NCBI GenBank assembly: GCA_024404475.1
Contig: JAKSPV010000047.1
Location: 1 to 9,577 of the forward strand
From: Clostridia bacterium
GTDB lineage: Bacteria; Bacillota; Clostridia; Oscillospirales; CAG-272
Reading direction: 5' to 3'
DNA length: 9,577 bases
The notes under the pieces are model-generated. The model worked only from the letters and a program-made list of their open reading frames with translations, had not been told where the DNA came from and searched no databases. Positions 1 through 6,278 of this stretch are shown one piece after another (position 1 is the first letter of the stretch; each line of letters starts with the position of its first letter). A program made the position numbers and the translations under genes.

Positions 1-1061
1 AAATGAAGGGCTGCACGAGCGGGTGCGACGGCTACGCCCCCGACACCGTCTGCATCGGCGGCGGCACGCCGACCGCGCTCCCGCGGCGGGAACTGCTGCG
101 CCTGCTTTTTGCCGTTCGCCGCACGTTCCGGCTGACGAAGGGGTGCGAGTTCACCGTCGAGGCCAACCCGGCGACGGTGACACTTCCGACGCTCATTTTC
201 ATGCGGCTCCTCGGCGTCAACCGGCTGAGCTTCGGCCTGCAAAGCGCCGACAACGCCGAGCTCCGGATGCTCTCCCGTGCGCACGCCCGCGAGGGCTATG
301 AGGAAAGTGTCCGGCTCGCGCGCCGCTCCGGATTCAAAAACATCAACGTGGATATCATGTTCGGCTTGCCCGGACAGACGTGGGAAAAGCTCCGCCGGAC
401 GATCGAGTACGCCGCGTCCCTCGGACCGGAGCACATCTCGCTCTACGACCTGCGCGTCGAGCCGAACACGCCGTTCGGCAAACTGCAGAGCGCAGGACAG
501 CTCTCGCTCCCGAGCGAGGAGGCGGAGGCAGACATGTACCTCGCCGCAGTCGGGCTCCTTGCCGCACGCGGCTTCGCCCAGTACGAGATCAGCAACTTCG
601 CCCGCCGCGGCTATATGTGCCGGCACAACCTCAAATACTGGAACTGCGACGAGTACCTCGGCTTCGGGCCGGCGGCGCACTCGTTCTTCGGCGGCAGCCG
701 CTTCTCGTTCGTGCCGGACGTGAATACCTACATCCGGGGCACGCTCCCGATGGACTCCCGCGTCCGGATCACGGCGTCGTGCGACGAGGTCGGCGAGAGG
801 CAGAGAATGGGCGAATACGTCATGCTCCGGCTCCGGCTGACGGCCGGCATCGAGGAACGCGAGTTCCGTCGGCGCTTCGGCGCGGAATTTTACGAAATGT
901 ACGGCAAGAAGCTTGAAAAATACCTCCGCGGCGGGTTCGTCACCTCGTCCGGCGGACGCTGGGCGCTGACGCCCCGCGGCTTCTTCGTCAGCAATTACAT
1001 CCTGTCTGATATCCTCGAATTCGCCGACCTCGGCGAACTCGGATTCGACGGCTCTCACTGA
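1..1061 (+). CDS. hemW: HemW-like radical SAM protein, 3' part (5' end outside window)
   Basis: This is the C-terminal 352 or so residues of a HemW family protein, the radical SAM heme chaperone formerly annotated as oxygen-independent coproporphyrinogen III oxidase-like. Counting from the Met codon at 3, visible family motifs are GGGTP (19-23), the EANP segment (53-56), NRLSFGLQS (73-81), DIMFGLPGQT (117-126), YEISNFA (194-200) and HNxxYW (208-213), the last typical of HemW. The reading frame is open to the left edge. The CxxxCxxC cluster that binds the radical SAM 4Fe-4S centre should lie in the missing 40-50 N-terminal residues, so the Met at 3 is almost certainly internal. The end is a TGA at 1059-1061. 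The known family role is heme binding and insertion into hemoproteins in the cytoplasm. It is separated by 46 bases from the next gene, with no clear terminator between them. Confidence 0.9.
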   Translation, partial: MKGCTSGCDGYAPDTVCIGGGTPTALPRRELLRLLFAVRRTFRLTKGCEFTVEANPATVTLPTLIFMRLLGVNRLSFGLQSADNAELRMLSRAHAREGYEESVRLARRSGFKNINVDIMFGLPGQTWEKLRRTIEYAASLGPEHISLYDLRVEPNTPFGKLQSAGQLSLPSEEAEADMYLAAVGLLAARGFAQYEISNFARRGYMCRHNLKYWNCDEYLGFGPAAHSFFGGSRFSFVPDVNTYIRGTLPMDSRVRITASCDEVGERQRMGEYVMLRLRLTAGIEEREFRRRFGAEFYEMYGKKLEKYLRGGFVTSSGGRWALTPRGFFVSNYILSDILEFADLGELGFDGSH

Positions 1062-1078
1062 GATCAAAATACGTTCAA

Positions 1079-1094
1079 GGCATCACACGATGCC
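1079..1094 (+). other. short stem-loop upstream of the ene-reductase start
   Basis: GGCATC (1079-1084) and GATGCC (1089-1094) form a perfect 6-bp stem with an ACAC loop. It ends four bases before the Shine-Dalgarno sequence of the next gene. It has no T-run, so it is not a terminator. It might affect translation or be chance; this is low-confidence. Confidence 0.3.
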
Positions 1095-1097
1095 GAT

Positions 1098-1103
1098 GGA
1101 GGA
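1098..1103 (+). promoter_or_regulatory. ribosome binding site that sets the ene-reductase start
   Basis: GGAGGA lies five bases before the ATG at 1108. The earlier in-frame ATGs at 1090 and 1096 lie before or just at this site and have no purine-rich sequence of their own, so 1108 is preferred. Confidence 0.75.
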
Positions 1104-1107
1104 AACG

Positions 1108-2430
1108 ATGACATACGACAAATTCCACTTCCAGACAGCGGCGGAACTGCAGGCGCGCGCCGAGGAGCTCGGCGGCTACCTGCCCGCTTCCGATCACCCG
1201 GCGGAAACGCTCGGCCGCGCCGTCCCCGTCCGCGGGACGAACGCCGTGGCGAAGAACGCTCTGGCGATCCACCCGATGGAGGGCTTCGACAGCGCCGAGG
1301 ACGGCGGCCCCGGTGAACTGACTTTCCGCCGCTACGACCGGTTTTCGTCCGGCGGCGCAGGCCTTTTCTGGTTCGAGGCAACGGCGATTCTGCCGGAGGC
1401 ACGCTCCAACGCGCGCCAGCTCTATATCTGCCCCGAAAACCTCGACGGCTACAAGCGTATCGCCGAGATGATGCACAAGAACTCCGACGGCGCGCCCGTC
1501 ATTATGCAGCTCACGCACTCCGGCCGCTTCTCGCGCCCGACGAACGTGCCCGCGCCGCTGATCTCGTATCACAACCCCGTGATGAACGAGAAGTTCAACA
1601 TCGACCCGTCCTATCCTGTCCTCAGCGACGACTACCTCGCCGCTCTGCCGGAGCTCTTCGGCAAGGCGACCGCGCTCGCCAAGGAAGCCGGCTTTGACGG
1701 CGTTGACATCAAGGCGTGCCACCGCTATCTGCTGAGCGAGCTGCTCTCCGCCTACACGAGAGAGAACAGTCTCTACGGCGGCTCGTTCGAGAACCGGATG
1801 CGGCTGTATTTCGACGCCGTCCGCGCGGCTGCGGCGTACAAGACCGACGACTTCCTTGTTGCCACCCGCTTCGGCGCGTGGGACGTTCTGCCGTTCCCGT
1901 GGGGCTTTGGCGGCGACAAGGAAGATTACCTCAAACCCGACTTCACGGAAGCGCAGGCCGTGCTCTCGACGCTCTCCGAACTCGGCGTCCGCCTCGTGAA
2001 CATCACGATGGGCTCGCCGTACGTCAACCCGCACGTCAACCGTCCGTACGACCTCGGCGGCTACAACCCGCCGGAGCATCCGCTGACCGGCGTCATGCGT
2101 ATGATAAACGGCACGGCGGAACTCAAAAAGGCGCACCCCGAGATGACGTTCATCGGCACGGGCTACACCTACCTCCGCCAGCTCGCACCCGCTGTCGCGG
2201 CAGGTGCCGTGGAACAGGGCATGATCGACCTCGCCGGCTTCGGTCGGACGGCGTTCGCTTACCCGACGTTCGCGCGCGACGCGCTGGAAGACGGCATGAA
2301 GAAAGAAAAATGCTGCATCACCTGCGGCAAATGCACGGAGCTGATGCGTGCGTTCACGACGACGGGCTGCGTCGTCCGCGACGCCGAAATGTACGCGCCG
2401 ATCTACAAAGCGGCGATGGAAAAGAAATGA
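1108..2430 (+). CDS. NADH:flavin oxidoreductase (OYE family) with C-terminal 4Fe-4S motif
   Basis: This 440-residue FMN TIM-barrel protein belongs to the old yellow enzyme family, in the iron-sulfur 2,4-dienoyl-CoA reductase/BaiCD-like branch. Visible are the N-terminal HPMEGFD segment (55-61), QLTHSGR (134-140, usually QLHHAGR), the YGGSxENR block and the phosphate-binding GFGR (377-380). Cysteines 403, 406, 409 and 421 (CxxCxxC-x11-C) form the expected 4Fe-4S site. Two things are unusual. The substrate-binding HGAHGYL motif reads KACHRYL (202-208), so the first His is Lys. The protein also stops soon after the Fe-S motif, lacking the FAD/NAD(P)H domain that makes FadH about 670 residues long, so an external electron donor is needed. 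The likely reaction is reduction of an activated C=C bond; the substrate is unknown. The SDR gene follows after ten bases and is probably co-transcribed, suggesting a shared pathway. Confidence 0.88.
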   Translation: MTYDKFHFQTAAELQARAEELGGYLPASDHPAETLGRAVPVRGTNAVAKNALAIHPMEGFDSAEDGGPGELTFRRYDRFSSGGAGLFWFEATAILPEARSNARQLYICPENLDGYKRIAEMMHKNSDGAPVIMQLTHSGRFSRPTNVPAPLISYHNPVMNEKFNIDPSYPVLSDDYLAALPELFGKATALAKEAGFDGVDIKACHRYLLSELLSAYTRENSLYGGSFENRMRLYFDAVRAAAAYKTDDFLVATRFGAWDVLPFPWGFGGDKEDYLKPDFTEAQAVLSTLSELGVRLVNITMGSPYVNPHVNRPYDLGGYNPPEHPLTGVMRMINGTAELKKAHPEMTFIGTGYTYLRQLAPAVAAGAVEQGMIDLAGFGRTAFAYPTFARDALEDGMKKEKCCITCGKCTELMRAFTTTGCVVRDAEMYAPIYKAAMEKK

Positions 2431-2440
2431 GGACCTGAAA

Positions 2441-3205
2441 ATGAGAACAGCGATCGTTACCGGCGCGGCGAGAGGCATCGGCCGCGGCATTTCGCTCGGA
2501 CTTGCGAAGGACGGCTACGTGGTAGCCGCCGTCGGCACGCGTTCTGCCGACGATCCCGGCGTCAAGGCGTATATTGAAGAACTGAAAGCGATCTCTCCCG
2601 ACTCCTTCTATCTTTCGGCGGATATTTCCAAAGAGGACGGACGCGAGAAGATCGTCACGGAGTCGTTCGCACGGCTCGGCGAGGTGGACGTGCTCGTGAA
2701 CAACGCGGGCGTCGCACCGAAGGTACGCGCCGATCTGCTCGAAATGAGCGAGGAGAGCTTTGACTACGTGCTCGGCGTCAACCTGCGCGGGACGTTCTTC
2801 CTGACGCAGCGCGTCGCGCAGGAGATGGTGAAGCAGAAGACGGACGCGTTCCGCGCGATCGTGTTCACGACGTCGATCTCGGCGGACGTATCGAGCATCA
2901 ACCGCGGGGAATACTGCATGTCGAAAGCCGGCCTCGGCATGGCGGTGAAGCTTTACGCGCACCGGCTGGCGTCCGAGGGGATCAACGTCTACGCGGTGCG
3001 TCCGGGCATTATTGCGACGGATATGACGGCAGGCGTGCACGAGAAGTATCAGAACATGATTGACGGCGGTCTTCTGCCGATCGCGCGGATGGGTGAGCCG
3101 GAGGACGTGGCGGCGGCGGTCTGCGCGCTTGCGGACGGTGCGCTGCGTTATTCGACCGGCGAGGAGATCAACGTGGACGGCGGCTTCATGCTGCGCCGGT
3201 TGTGA
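2441..3205 (+). CDS. short-chain dehydrogenase/reductase (FabG-like)
   Basis: This 254-residue classical SDR has the Rossmann cofactor motif TGAARGIG (7-14), NNAG (87-90), the active-site tetrad N114, S145, Y158 and K162 (YCMSK), and a C-terminal INVDGGF segment typical of FabG-like reductases. The start is the ATG at 2441, with GAGG at 2429-2432 overlapping the preceding stop; an upstream in-frame extension to 2348 would overlap the ene-reductase and lacks SDR homology. Such enzymes reduce a ketone or oxidise an alcohol with NAD(P)H. The cofactor preference is not clear, although the TGAARGIG loop is compatible with either. It is often annotated as 3-oxoacyl-ACP reductase. Pairing with an ene-reductase rather than fatty-acid genes argues against a housekeeping fabG role (inference). 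Confidence 0.9.
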   Translation: MRTAIVTGAARGIGRGISLGLAKDGYVVAAVGTRSADDPGVKAYIEELKAISPDSFYLSADISKEDGREKIVTESFARLGEVDVLVNNAGVAPKVRADLLEMSEESFDYVLGVNLRGTFFLTQRVAQEMVKQKTDAFRAIVFTTSISADVSSINRGEYCMSKAGLGMAVKLYAHRLASEGINVYAVRPGIIATDMTAGVHEKYQNMIDGGLLPIARMGEPEDVAAAVCALADGALRYSTGEEINVDGGFMLRRL

Positions 3206-3217
3206 AAGGAGCATCCG

Positions 3218-3436
3218 ATGCTGTTTGAAAAGAAAAAGACCGTCGTTTTGACGGTCGGCGGGATGATGTGCCAGCACTGCGCCGGGCGCGTGAAAGAGGC
3301 GCTTGAAAAGGTCGCGGGCGTGAAGTCCGCGGTGGTCGATCTCGACGCCGGCACGGCGACGGTCGTCTGCAAGGAATCCGCTGACGAGGCGGCGATGCGT
3401 GCCGCGGTCGTCGAGGCCGGGTTTGCGGTGGTGTAA
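3218..3436 (+). CDS. heavy-metal-associated (HMA) domain protein, CopZ-like
   Basis: This 72-residue single-domain protein carries the GMxCxxC metal-binding motif (GMMCQHC, 15-21, with C18 and C21). Its length and sequence pattern fit the ferredoxin-like beta-alpha-beta-beta-alpha-beta fold of copper chaperones such as CopZ. It is cytoplasmic, with no signal peptide. In the family it binds Cu(I) and delivers it to a P-type ATPase or a repressor. No copA or csoR/copY is present in this window, so the partner must be elsewhere. A strong AAAGGAG site (3205-3211) overlaps the SDR stop codon, and the gap is 12 bases, so it appears to be the last gene of the same operon. Whether it serves the metal supply of those enzymes or is a passenger cannot be told. 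Confidence 0.88.
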   Translation: MLFEKKKTVVLTVGGMMCQHCAGRVKEALEKVAGVKSAVVDLDAGTATVVCKESADEAAMRAAVVEAGFAVV

Positions 3437-3444
3437 AACAACGC

Positions 3445-3468
3445 GGGGGACTTTTGCAAAAGCCCCCC
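3445..3468 (+). other. GC/AT-block stem-loop after the HMA gene
   Basis: GGGGG-A-CTTTT (3445-3455) pairs with AAAAG-C-CCCCC (3458-3468) through one A/C mismatch, with a TGCA apex if the innermost pairs open. It starts eight bases after the HMA stop codon. No T-run follows, so it is more likely a 3'-end stabilising structure or part of a compound terminator than an intrinsic terminator of its own. Confidence 0.55.
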
Positions 3469-3497
3469 ACACCCCGAAAAACTTGAAATGATCGAAC

Positions 3498-3530
3498 GAA
3501 AAGCCGGGTTCCGAGGAACTCGGCTTTTTG
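3498..3530 (+). terminator. rho-independent terminator of the left operon
   Basis: The arms AAGCCGGGTTC (3501-3511) and GAACTCGGCTT (3516-3526) pair over 11 bp with one G/T wobble and a four-base CGAG loop. A TTTTT run (3525-3529) follows and an A-rich stretch precedes it. This is a canonical intrinsic terminator separating the metabolic operon from the exporter operon. Confidence 0.9.
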
Positions 3531-3550
3531 TTATCCCCGAAAAAATCGTC

Positions 3551-3579
3551 TTGCAATCCCGCGGGGATTCATATATAAT
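3551..3579 (+). promoter_or_regulatory. sigma-A-type promoter of the exporter operon
   Basis: A -35 TTGCAA (3551-3556, four of six matches) and a perfect -10 TATAAT (3574-3579) are separated by exactly 17 bases. Transcription would start near 3586, leaving a leader of about 87 bases before the adaptor gene. The site lies just after the terminator of the previous operon, which fits an independent transcription unit. Confidence 0.8.
3555..3569. promoter_or_regulatory. candidate operator: inverted repeat in the promoter spacer
   Basis: AATCCC-GCG-GGGATT is a perfect inverted repeat that overlaps the last two bases of the -35 and fills much of the spacer. A dimeric regulator bound here would block RNA polymerase. 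No regulator gene is seen in the window to match it. Confidence 0.4.
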
Positions 3580-3606
3580 ATAAGTTGACAAATTGTGACA
3601 TAAAGA

Positions 3607-3636
3607 CCGCGCCGGACGGCTTTTTCCCCGGCGCGG
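3607..3636 (+). promoter_or_regulatory. stem-loop in the 5' leader of the exporter operon
   Basis: CCGCGCCGG (3607-3615) and CCGGCGCGG (3628-3636) form a perfect 9-bp stem with a 12-base loop containing TTTTT. It lies within the predicted leader RNA, 21 bases before the ribosome binding site GAGGAG (3658-3663). No T-run follows the stem, so it is not a plain terminator. It could stabilise the transcript or bind a regulator. Confidence 0.45.
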
Positions 3637-3672
3637 CATACGAAATTCAGAACGCATGAGGAGACGCGTGCC

Positions 3673-4086
3673 ATGAGCGAAGAGATCTTCAGAAAGAAAT
3701 CTTTGGACAAAGTGAAATCTCCCGAGACGCTCGACGACTACATCCGGGTGTCCAATCCCGGCGTGTGGCTTTTGCTTGTCAGCGTGATCGTCCTGCTCGC
3801 GGGCGCCGCCGTCTGGGGCTTCTTCGGGCAGATCGAGACGACCGTCCGGGCGACCGTGACCGTCGAGGACGGCACGGCGACCGGCTTTATCGCCGACGAA
3901 GAGATCAGTGCCGGAATGACCGTTCGCCTCTCGGGCTGCGAATACGCAGTCGCGTCTGCGTCGTCCGGCGGGGAAACGGGACGCCTCTTCTGCACGTTCA
4001 CGTTTGCGGCACCGCTTCCCGACGGCACGTATGAAGCCGAGATCGTTACGGGCAGCGTCCGTCCGCTCTCCTTCGTCTTCAACTGA
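3673..4086 (+). CDS. minimal NHLM-type secretion adaptor (HlyD-like, truncated architecture)
   Basis: This is a 137-residue protein. Residues 5-55 match the N-terminus of NHLM bacteriocin system secretion proteins: a FRKxSLDxxxSPExLDxYxxVxxP-like cytoplasmic stretch, then one membrane helix (about 31-51) ending in WGFFGQIET. The remaining 85 residues are beta-rich and extracytoplasmic, and may correspond to a small barrel or half-lipoyl segment. The long coiled-coil hairpin and paired lipoyl halves of normal HlyD adaptors (around 400 residues) are absent. There is no frameshift remnant: the stop at 4084-4086 is followed eight bases later by the ABC gene, whose GAGGTG site overlaps it. The expected role is to assist the two ABC subunits downstream in peptide export. 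The short form is plausible in a monoderm cell with no outer membrane to cross. The family call rests mainly on the N-terminus. Confidence 0.75.
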   Translation: MSEEIFRKKSLDKVKSPETLDDYIRVSNPGVWLLLVSVIVLLAGAAVWGFFGQIETTVRATVTVEDGTATGFIADEEISAGMTVRLSGCEYAVASASSGGETGRLFCTFTFAAPLPDGTYEAEIVTGSVRPLSFVFN

Positions 4087-4094
4087 GGTGTTCC

Positions 4095-6263
4095 ATGGCC
4101 GATAAGATCAGAAAGCCGACCGTGAAAGGCGTCGCCAGGGTGCCTGTCGTCATGCAGCTCGAAGCACTCGAGTGCGGCGCGGCGTGCCTGTGCATGGTGC
4201 TGGCATATTATAACAAATGGGTCCCGCTCGAGCAGGTGCGCGAGGACTGCGGCGTATCACGCGACGGTTCCAATGCGCGGAACATCCTCCGCGCCGCGCG
4301 TTTTTACGGACTGGAAGCGAAGGGCTACCGCTACGAGCCTGAGTCGCTGAAGAAAAACGGCACGTTCCCGTGCATCATCCATTGGAATTTCAATCATTTC
4401 GTCGTGCTTAACGGCTTCCGCGGCGGCAGGGCCTACCTGAACGACCCGGCGAAGGGCACGTACAGCGTCTCCATGGAGACGTTCGACGAATCGTTCACCG
4501 GCGTCTGCCTCGCGTTTGCACCGACGGACGCGTTCGTTCCCTCCGGCAAGCCGAAAAGCACGCTCTCCTTCGCCGCGAAGCGGCTCCGGGGCACGGGCGC
4601 GGCGATCGCGTTCACGGTCTGCACCGGGATCATTGCGGCGTTCATGGGCTTCGTCCGGCCCGCGTTCTCGCGCGTGTTCCTCGACCGGCTCCTCACCAGG
4701 GAGAGCCCCTCGTGGGTGACGCCCTTTTTGCTCATCCTTGCGGCGTTCAACCTCGTTGAGATCGTGATGTCCGCCGCCCGGGCGATCTTCTCGCTCCGCA
4801 TCGGCGGCAAGATGGCCGCCGTCGGCAATGCTTCTTATATGTGGAAGATCCTCCGGCTGCCGATCCGCTTCTTCTCGCAGCGCATGGCGGGCGACATCCA
4901 GGGGCGGCAGGCCGCCAACGCTTCGATCGCCGGCACGCTTATCAACACCTTCGCGCCGCTTCTTCTAAACGCGGTGATGATGGTGTTCTACCTCGTCGTC
5001 ATGCTCCGGTACAGCGTCGTTCTGAGCGTGATCGGCCTCGCGTCGCTGACCGTCAACGCTGTCGTTTCGCGGTACATATCGAAAAAGCGCATCAACATCA
5101 CCCGCGTGGCGGCGCGCGACAGCGCGAAGCTCGCCTCCGCGACCGTTTCCGGCATCGAGATGATCGAGACGATCAAGGCCGCCGGCGCCGAGAGCGGCTA
5201 CTTCAAAAAGTGGTCGGGCTATCAGGCGGGCGTCAACACGCAGGAAGTGAAATTCCTGAAACTGGACCAGTACCTCGGCATGATCCCGCAGCTCGTCTCC
5301 GCTTTGGCGAACGACGTCGTTTTGTTCCTCGGCGTCTACCTCGCCATGACGGGAGCGTTCACCGTCGGCATGATCATGGCGTTCCAGGGCTTCCTCGCGT
5401 CGTTCATGGCGCCGGCTCTGACGCTCGTTTCCGCCGGGCAGACGCTGCAGGAGATGCGCACGCAGATGGAGCGTGTCGATGACGTCATGGAATACCCGAC
5501 GGACGACGTCTTCGACGAGAGCGCGTCTGACGGGCAGGCGAAACTCTCCGGGAGAATTGAACTCAAAAACGTCACGTTCGGCTACTCGCCGCTCGCCGAG
5601 CCCCTTATCCGGGATTTCAGCATGACGGTCGAGCCCGGGCAGAGCGTCGCCGTCGTCGGCGCCTCCGGCTGCGGTAAATCCACTGTCGCAAAGCTGATTG
5701 CCGGGCTCTACGAGCCGTGGAGCGGCGAGATCCTCTTCGACGGCAAGCCGATGCGCGAGATCCCGAAGAACGTCTTCCGCAGCTCCGTCGCGGTCGTCGA
5801 TCAGGAGATCATCCTCTTCGAGGACACGGTCGCCGCCAACATCAAGATGTGGGACGACAGCATCGAGGACTTCGAAATGATCCTCGCCGCGCACGACGCG
5901 CAGATCCACGAGGACATCATGCAGCGGCCGGGCGGTTATCAGCACCGGCTGATCGAGGGTGGCAGAGACTTTTCCGGCGGCCAGCGGCAGCGCATGGAGA
6001 TCGCACGGGCGCTCGCGCAGGACCCGACGGCCGTGATCCTCGACGAGGCGACGAGCGCGCTCGACTCGAAAACGGAATACGAAGTCGTCAAAGCGGTCCG
6101 GGCACGCGGGATCACGACCGTTGTCGTCGCGCATCGGCTCTCTACGATCCGCTCCGCGGATGCGATCATCGTCATGGAAAACGGCGCGATCAAGGCCGTC
6201 GGCACGCACGGGGAACTGATGGAGACCTGTGCGGCCTACCGCGACCTTGTCAGCGCGGAGTAA
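4095..6263 (+). CDS. NHLM-type peptidase/ABC exporter with C39 protease domain
   Basis: This 722-residue bacteriocin-type exporter has a C39 peptidase (about 16-140), a six-helix membrane domain (about 165-450) and an ATPase domain (about 490-722). The protease looks active: Q21 (oxyanion), C27 in ECGAAC, H101 and D117 in LNDP. The ATPase has Walker A GASGCGKST (522-530), signature FSGGQ (626-630), Walker B ILDEA with D650 and E651, and H-loop H680, so it should hydrolyse ATP. The family cleaves leaders after a double glycine and exports the core across the cytoplasmic membrane. The order adaptor, C39-ABC, second ABC is that of NHLM export cassettes. The natural substrate here is the peptide at 9041, whose leader fits the C39 consensus. 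The start at 4095 has a GAGGTG site overlapping the previous stop. Confidence 0.95.
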   Translation: MADKIRKPTVKGVARVPVVMQLEALECGAACLCMVLAYYNKWVPLEQVREDCGVSRDGSNARNILRAARFYGLEAKGYRYEPESLKKNGTFPCIIHWNFNHFVVLNGFRGGRAYLNDPAKGTYSVSMETFDESFTGVCLAFAPTDAFVPSGKPKSTLSFAAKRLRGTGAAIAFTVCTGIIAAFMGFVRPAFSRVFLDRLLTRESPSWVTPFLLILAAFNLVEIVMSAARAIFSLRIGGKMAAVGNASYMWKILRLPIRFFSQRMAGDIQGRQAANASIAGTLINTFAPLLLNAVMMVFYLVVMLRYSVVLSVIGLASLTVNAVVSRYISKKRINITRVAARDSAKLASATVSGIEMIETIKAAGAESGYFKKWSGYQAGVNTQEVKFLKLDQYLGMIPQLVSALANDVVLFLGVYLAMTGAFTVGMIMAFQGFLASFMAPALTLVSAGQTLQEMRTQMERVDDVMEYPTDDVFDESASDGQAKLSGRIELKNVTFGYSPLAEPLIRDFSMTVEPGQSVAVVGASGCGKSTVAKLIAGLYEPWSGEILFDGKPMREIPKNVFRSSVAVVDQEIILFEDTVAANIKMWDDSIEDFEMILAAHDAQIHEDIMQRPGGYQHRLIEGGRDFSGGQRQRMEIARALAQDPTAVILDEATSALDSKTEYEVVKAVRARGITTVVVAHRLSTIRSADAIIVMENGAIKAVGTHGELMETCAAYRDLVSAE

Positions 6264-6278
6264 GGAGGTGTCCGCCGT

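Noticed and set aside
1075..3556. Minus-strand frames of 471 and 400 residues over the ene-reductase and SDR genes
   Set aside because: They are shadows of GC-rich plus-strand genes; no domain or ribosome binding site supports them.
3656..3676. A six-codon upstream frame (ATG to TGA) whose stop overlaps the adaptor start codon
   Set aside because: Its ATG has no ribosome binding site and the GAGGAG that serves the adaptor lies inside it; translational coupling is possible but unsupported.
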